DNA from: Urophycis tenuis
Lineage: Eukaryota > Chordata > Actinopteri > Gadiformes > Phycidae
Assembly (NCBI GenBank): GCA_036785325.1
Contig: JAXIVH010000018.1
Coordinates: 7,552,949-7,616,948, forward strand
Direction of reading: 5' to 3'
DNA: 64,000 nt
This document shows positions 63,662-64,000 of this stretch, in pieces. The position numbers and the translations under genes were made by a program. The notes beneath the pieces were generated by a model. That model searched no databases and was not told the origin of the DNA. It was given only the letters and a program-made list of their open reading frames with translations. Position 1 is the first letter of the stretch, and each line of letters opens with the position of its first letter.

Positions 63662-64000
63662 CAGAGAATTATCATCCGATCTCACTATGAATCAAGAGAG
63701 TGAAATGCCGTGAAGTCCATTCTGCCAATTCCTGCTAAAGACATAACAATACAGGTAAAGTGCTGGCATGACCATGTGTCTCAAGAACAATGCGTTAACA
63801 TTAACGGCACAAGCACGCACGACAAAAGAGGTGCTGACATATGGCGCTTTGTTGTCAAACTGTGTGAGCCATTCATAGTCAAGTTTTCAAGGAGGTGACA
63901 AGATATTTGCCCGGCTTTGCAGTGTTAACAGCCTTCTTATTATACATCCATTATAAACACATGGAGAAGGGAAATGTAAAGCACTGCACGACATTAAACT

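Overview
The window is vertebrate nuclear DNA, most likely from a ray-finned (teleost) fish. The evidence is split exons with GT-AG borders, very dense long dinucleotide repeats, tRNA-derived SINEs with bodies typical of fish, the 3' end of an L2/CR1-like LINE, and a terminal-inverted-repeat element of the 'ATAAGGCGCACC' kind that is common in teleosts. There are no bacterial genes, operons, CRISPR arrays or phage genes. These calls come from reading the sequence and remembering the families. No database search was run.

One gene is well supported: jade2 (formerly phf15), on the minus strand and partial at both ends. Seven coding exons join in frame with clean splice sites: 53524-53373, 30184-29916, 26838-26627, 24437-24270, 20461-20345, 14689-14189 and 13780-13616. 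They encode about 528 consecutive residues: the EPL1-like N-terminal region, an acidic tract, the complete PHD / zinc-knuckle / extended-PHD (PZP) module that reads the histone H3 tail, a low-complexity linker, and the start of the conserved region after PZP. The start-codon exon(s) must lie beyond 64000. The 3' exons lie left of position 1, or one may be hidden in the 200-N gap at 9014-9213. JADE proteins are scaffold and targeting subunits of the HBO1 (KAT7) histone acetyltransferase complex.

Layout: 1-13.6 kb is intron after the last visible exon, with a 33-bp minisatellite, three tRNA-derived SINEs, a 340-bp GA tract, the assembly gap and a LINE 3' end. 13.3-14.7 kb holds a 42-bp minisatellite touching a splice donor and two exons. 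14.7-20.3 kb is an intron with an (AC)80 tract and a 3.5-kb minisatellite of about 135 units of 26 bp with higher-order duplications. 20.3-30.2 kb holds four exons. 30.2-53.4 kb is a 23-kb intron with an unidentified plus-strand exon-like segment, a 31-bp minisatellite, a 712-bp TIR element and other dispersed repeats. 53.5-64 kb is the intron upstream of the first visible exon, with a possible decayed hAT-like element, another 31-bp minisatellite and long CA/GT tracts.

The most interesting theme is how tightly simple repeats crowd the splice sites. A (CA)n tract starts about 6 nt after one donor, a (UG)n tract replaces the polypyrimidine tract at one acceptor, a (UC)n tract precedes another, and a minisatellite starts at a fourth site. 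The last five exons are in phase, so skipping any of the internal ones would keep the reading frame. I found no convincing new biological system; the repeat-splicing layout and the plus-strand exon-like block are the best leads.
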